DNA of 64,000 nucleotides. Origin: Maridesulfovibrio sp. (lineage in GTDB: Bacteria; Desulfobacterota; Desulfovibrionia; Desulfovibrionales; Desulfovibrionaceae). The notes below the pieces were generated by a model, which did no database searches, had not been told where the DNA came from, and saw nothing but the letters and a program-made list of their open reading frames with translations. This document shows positions 63,060-64,000 of this stretch, in pieces. Numbering within the stretch: the first letter of the stretch is position 1; every line of letters starts with the position of its first letter. The DNA is taken from assembly GCF_963678865.1 (NCBI RefSeq), contig NZ_OY787459.1:1-64000 (forward strand), read 5' to 3'. A program made the position numbers and the translations under genes.

Positions 63060-64000
63060 TTAGCTGGAAAAGTGATCAAATCCCCCGGCTGTATATTCTT
63101 TGCCGTTGAGCATGATTTTATTCTCCCCGGTGATTGTGCCTATCTGGTGCAAGCCGGGGATTGTCTTTTTCAGTTCTTCAAATCCTTCCGCTGAGGCGGC
63201 TCCGAAAAGAGCATAATCCTCACCGCCGAGAAAAGAATGTTCAGTTGCGGAGATGGATTTTGATTTTGCATAACGCACTATTTCTTCATGCAATTGCGAT
63301 TCATCAAGCAGAATTTCAGCACCCATATTTCCCTTACAACAGCCCAGAAAACGGGGCAGGTCACGGGCCAGACCGTCTGACAGGTCCATAAGACCTTTTA
63401 CATATGGAGATTTTGCCAGCTTGATCCCTGCGGCAACCCGCATGGGCGGACGCAGGTGGGTTCGAACGCATTCAGGGTAAATATCTGCAGCTTCAGGGCC
63501 AGATTCCTCAAGTGCAAGTAATCCGGTTCGGGCCATCCCTGCCGGGCCGTGCAGGAATAAAACATCACCCGGTCCGGCGTTGCCCCTTGAAAGAAATCGT
63601 CCTCCGGCAGATTCACCCCAGACGGTGACCGAAATACCAAGATATTGTCCCCCGGAAAGATCGCCTCCCGCCAGAATCAGTCCGTGTTGTCGCGCAAGGG
63701 CAGACATGGACTGAAAGAAAGGTTCCCAGAATTCACTTTCCAGACTGGGCGGTACGATCAATCCCAGTGCGAAACCGCAGGGCTGACCTCCCATGGCCGC
63801 AATATCGCTGATATTTACCGCAAGGGATTTATAGCCGATGTCTGCCGGTGAAAAGTATGATCTCCTGAAATGAACATCTTCCAGAAACAAATCTTTACTG
63901 ATGCACAAGTCTTTTCCTGTGCGTAGAATTGAACAGTCATCCCCGCGTCCAAGGGTGACATGACCGTTTTCGGACGGAAAATATCTATCTATTAACGTCA
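63060..64000 (-). CDS. thiL: Thiamine-monophosphate kinase, 5'-truncated
   Basis: ThiL phosphorylates thiamine monophosphate to the active diphosphate. The frame runs open to the right edge, so the start is outside the window. Visible from the edge are GRGDDCSI, then DLFLEDVHFRRSYFSP, NISDIAAMGGQP, GGDLSGG, MDLSDGLARDL and GGEDYALFGA, all typical of the PurM-like ThiL fold. It converges on the HlyIII gene. With thiC it indicates that the cell makes thiamine. Confidence 0.94.
   Translation of the reverse strand, partial: TLIDRYFPSENGHVTLGRGDDCSILRTGKDLCISKDLFLEDVHFRRSYFSPADIGYKSLAVNISDIAAMGGQPCGFALGLIVPPSLESEFWEPFFQSMSALARQHGLILAGGDLSGGQYLGISVTVWGESAGGRFLSRGNAGPGDVLFLHGPAGMARTGLLALEESGPEAADIYPECVRTHLRPPMRVAAGIKLAKSPYVKGLMDLSDGLARDLPRFLGCCKGNMGAEILLDESQLHEEIVRYAKSKSISATEHSFLGGEDYALFGAASAEGFEELKKTIPGLHQIGTITGENKIMLNGKEYTAGGFDHFSS

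Overview
The window looks like the chromosome of a marine, anaerobic, sulfate-reducing Desulfovibrionaceae bacterium (Desulfovibrio / Maridesulfovibrio type). The reasons are the ferredoxin-dependent 2-oxoacid and indolepyruvate oxidoreductases, the cytochrome c maturation set whose CcmE carries Cys in place of the heme-binding His, the GrpE with an N-terminal Cys cluster, Gram-negative lipoproteins and an LPS-type glycosyltransferase, and moderate GC content. Assignment is by gene content and remembered synteny, not by a database search. No rRNA, tRNA, CRISPR array, prophage or insertion sequence was recognised.

Layout. 1-2.8 kb: a polar amino acid ABC importer (ATPase cut by the window edge, binding protein, two permeases). 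3-4.3 kb: deoC and a cobalamin gene. 4.5-7.3 kb: a membrane PAS-GGDEF-EAL protein. 7.7-10.7 kb: korDABC. 10.7-15.5 kb, minus strand: a small lipoprotein, a sigma-54 activator and iorAB. 15.7-18.8 kb: a TPR membrane protein, proA, nadD. 18.8-21.1 kb: a heptosyltransferase-like gene and a CNNM/CBS protein. 21.1-26.5 kb: ccmEFABCD plus a TPR protein. 27-31.9 kb: livJHMGF. 32.2-35.5 kb: guaBA behind a structured leader. 35.8-39.3 kb: tatB, tatC, hisB, a lipoprotein, hisA. 39.4-42.6 kb: a copper-chaperone-like protein, an RRM protein and a pentapeptide-repeat membrane protein, with a duplicated gene end. 42.8-47 kb: gatCA and an LpoA-like lipoprotein. 47-51 kb: grpE-dnaK and an M29 aminopeptidase. 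51.3-53.8 kb: feoAB with a Fur-box-like site. 54-58.6 kb: a 56-residue winged-helix protein and the cbpA-cbpM-clpB chaperone operon. 58.8-64 kb: an NhaC antiporter, thiC, a HlyIII protein and thiL (cut by the right edge).

Most of the window is ordinary core metabolism and protein quality control. The unexplained structure lies between genes. A family of mosaic REP-like repeats recurs in at least seven intergenic regions. Each copy has a CCTCCGGCGG-type arm, a variable strong hairpin and a conserved tail, in either orientation. One copy splits ccmC from ccmD and another supplies the Shine-Dalgarno sequence of nadD. Candidate RNA regulators precede guaB, livJ and the RRM gene. In both ABC-importer operons a 12-13 bp hairpin without a T-run sits directly after the binding-protein gene.

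Protein-level oddities are an IorA that keeps exactly one of the two ferredoxin clusters, the Cys-type CcmE without ccmG or ccmH nearby, a TatC with long charged extensions at both ends, and a protein with 18 near-identical 11-residue repeats. I saw no clear new defence or mobile system. The repeat family, the guaB leader and the single-cluster IorA are the leads I would follow.
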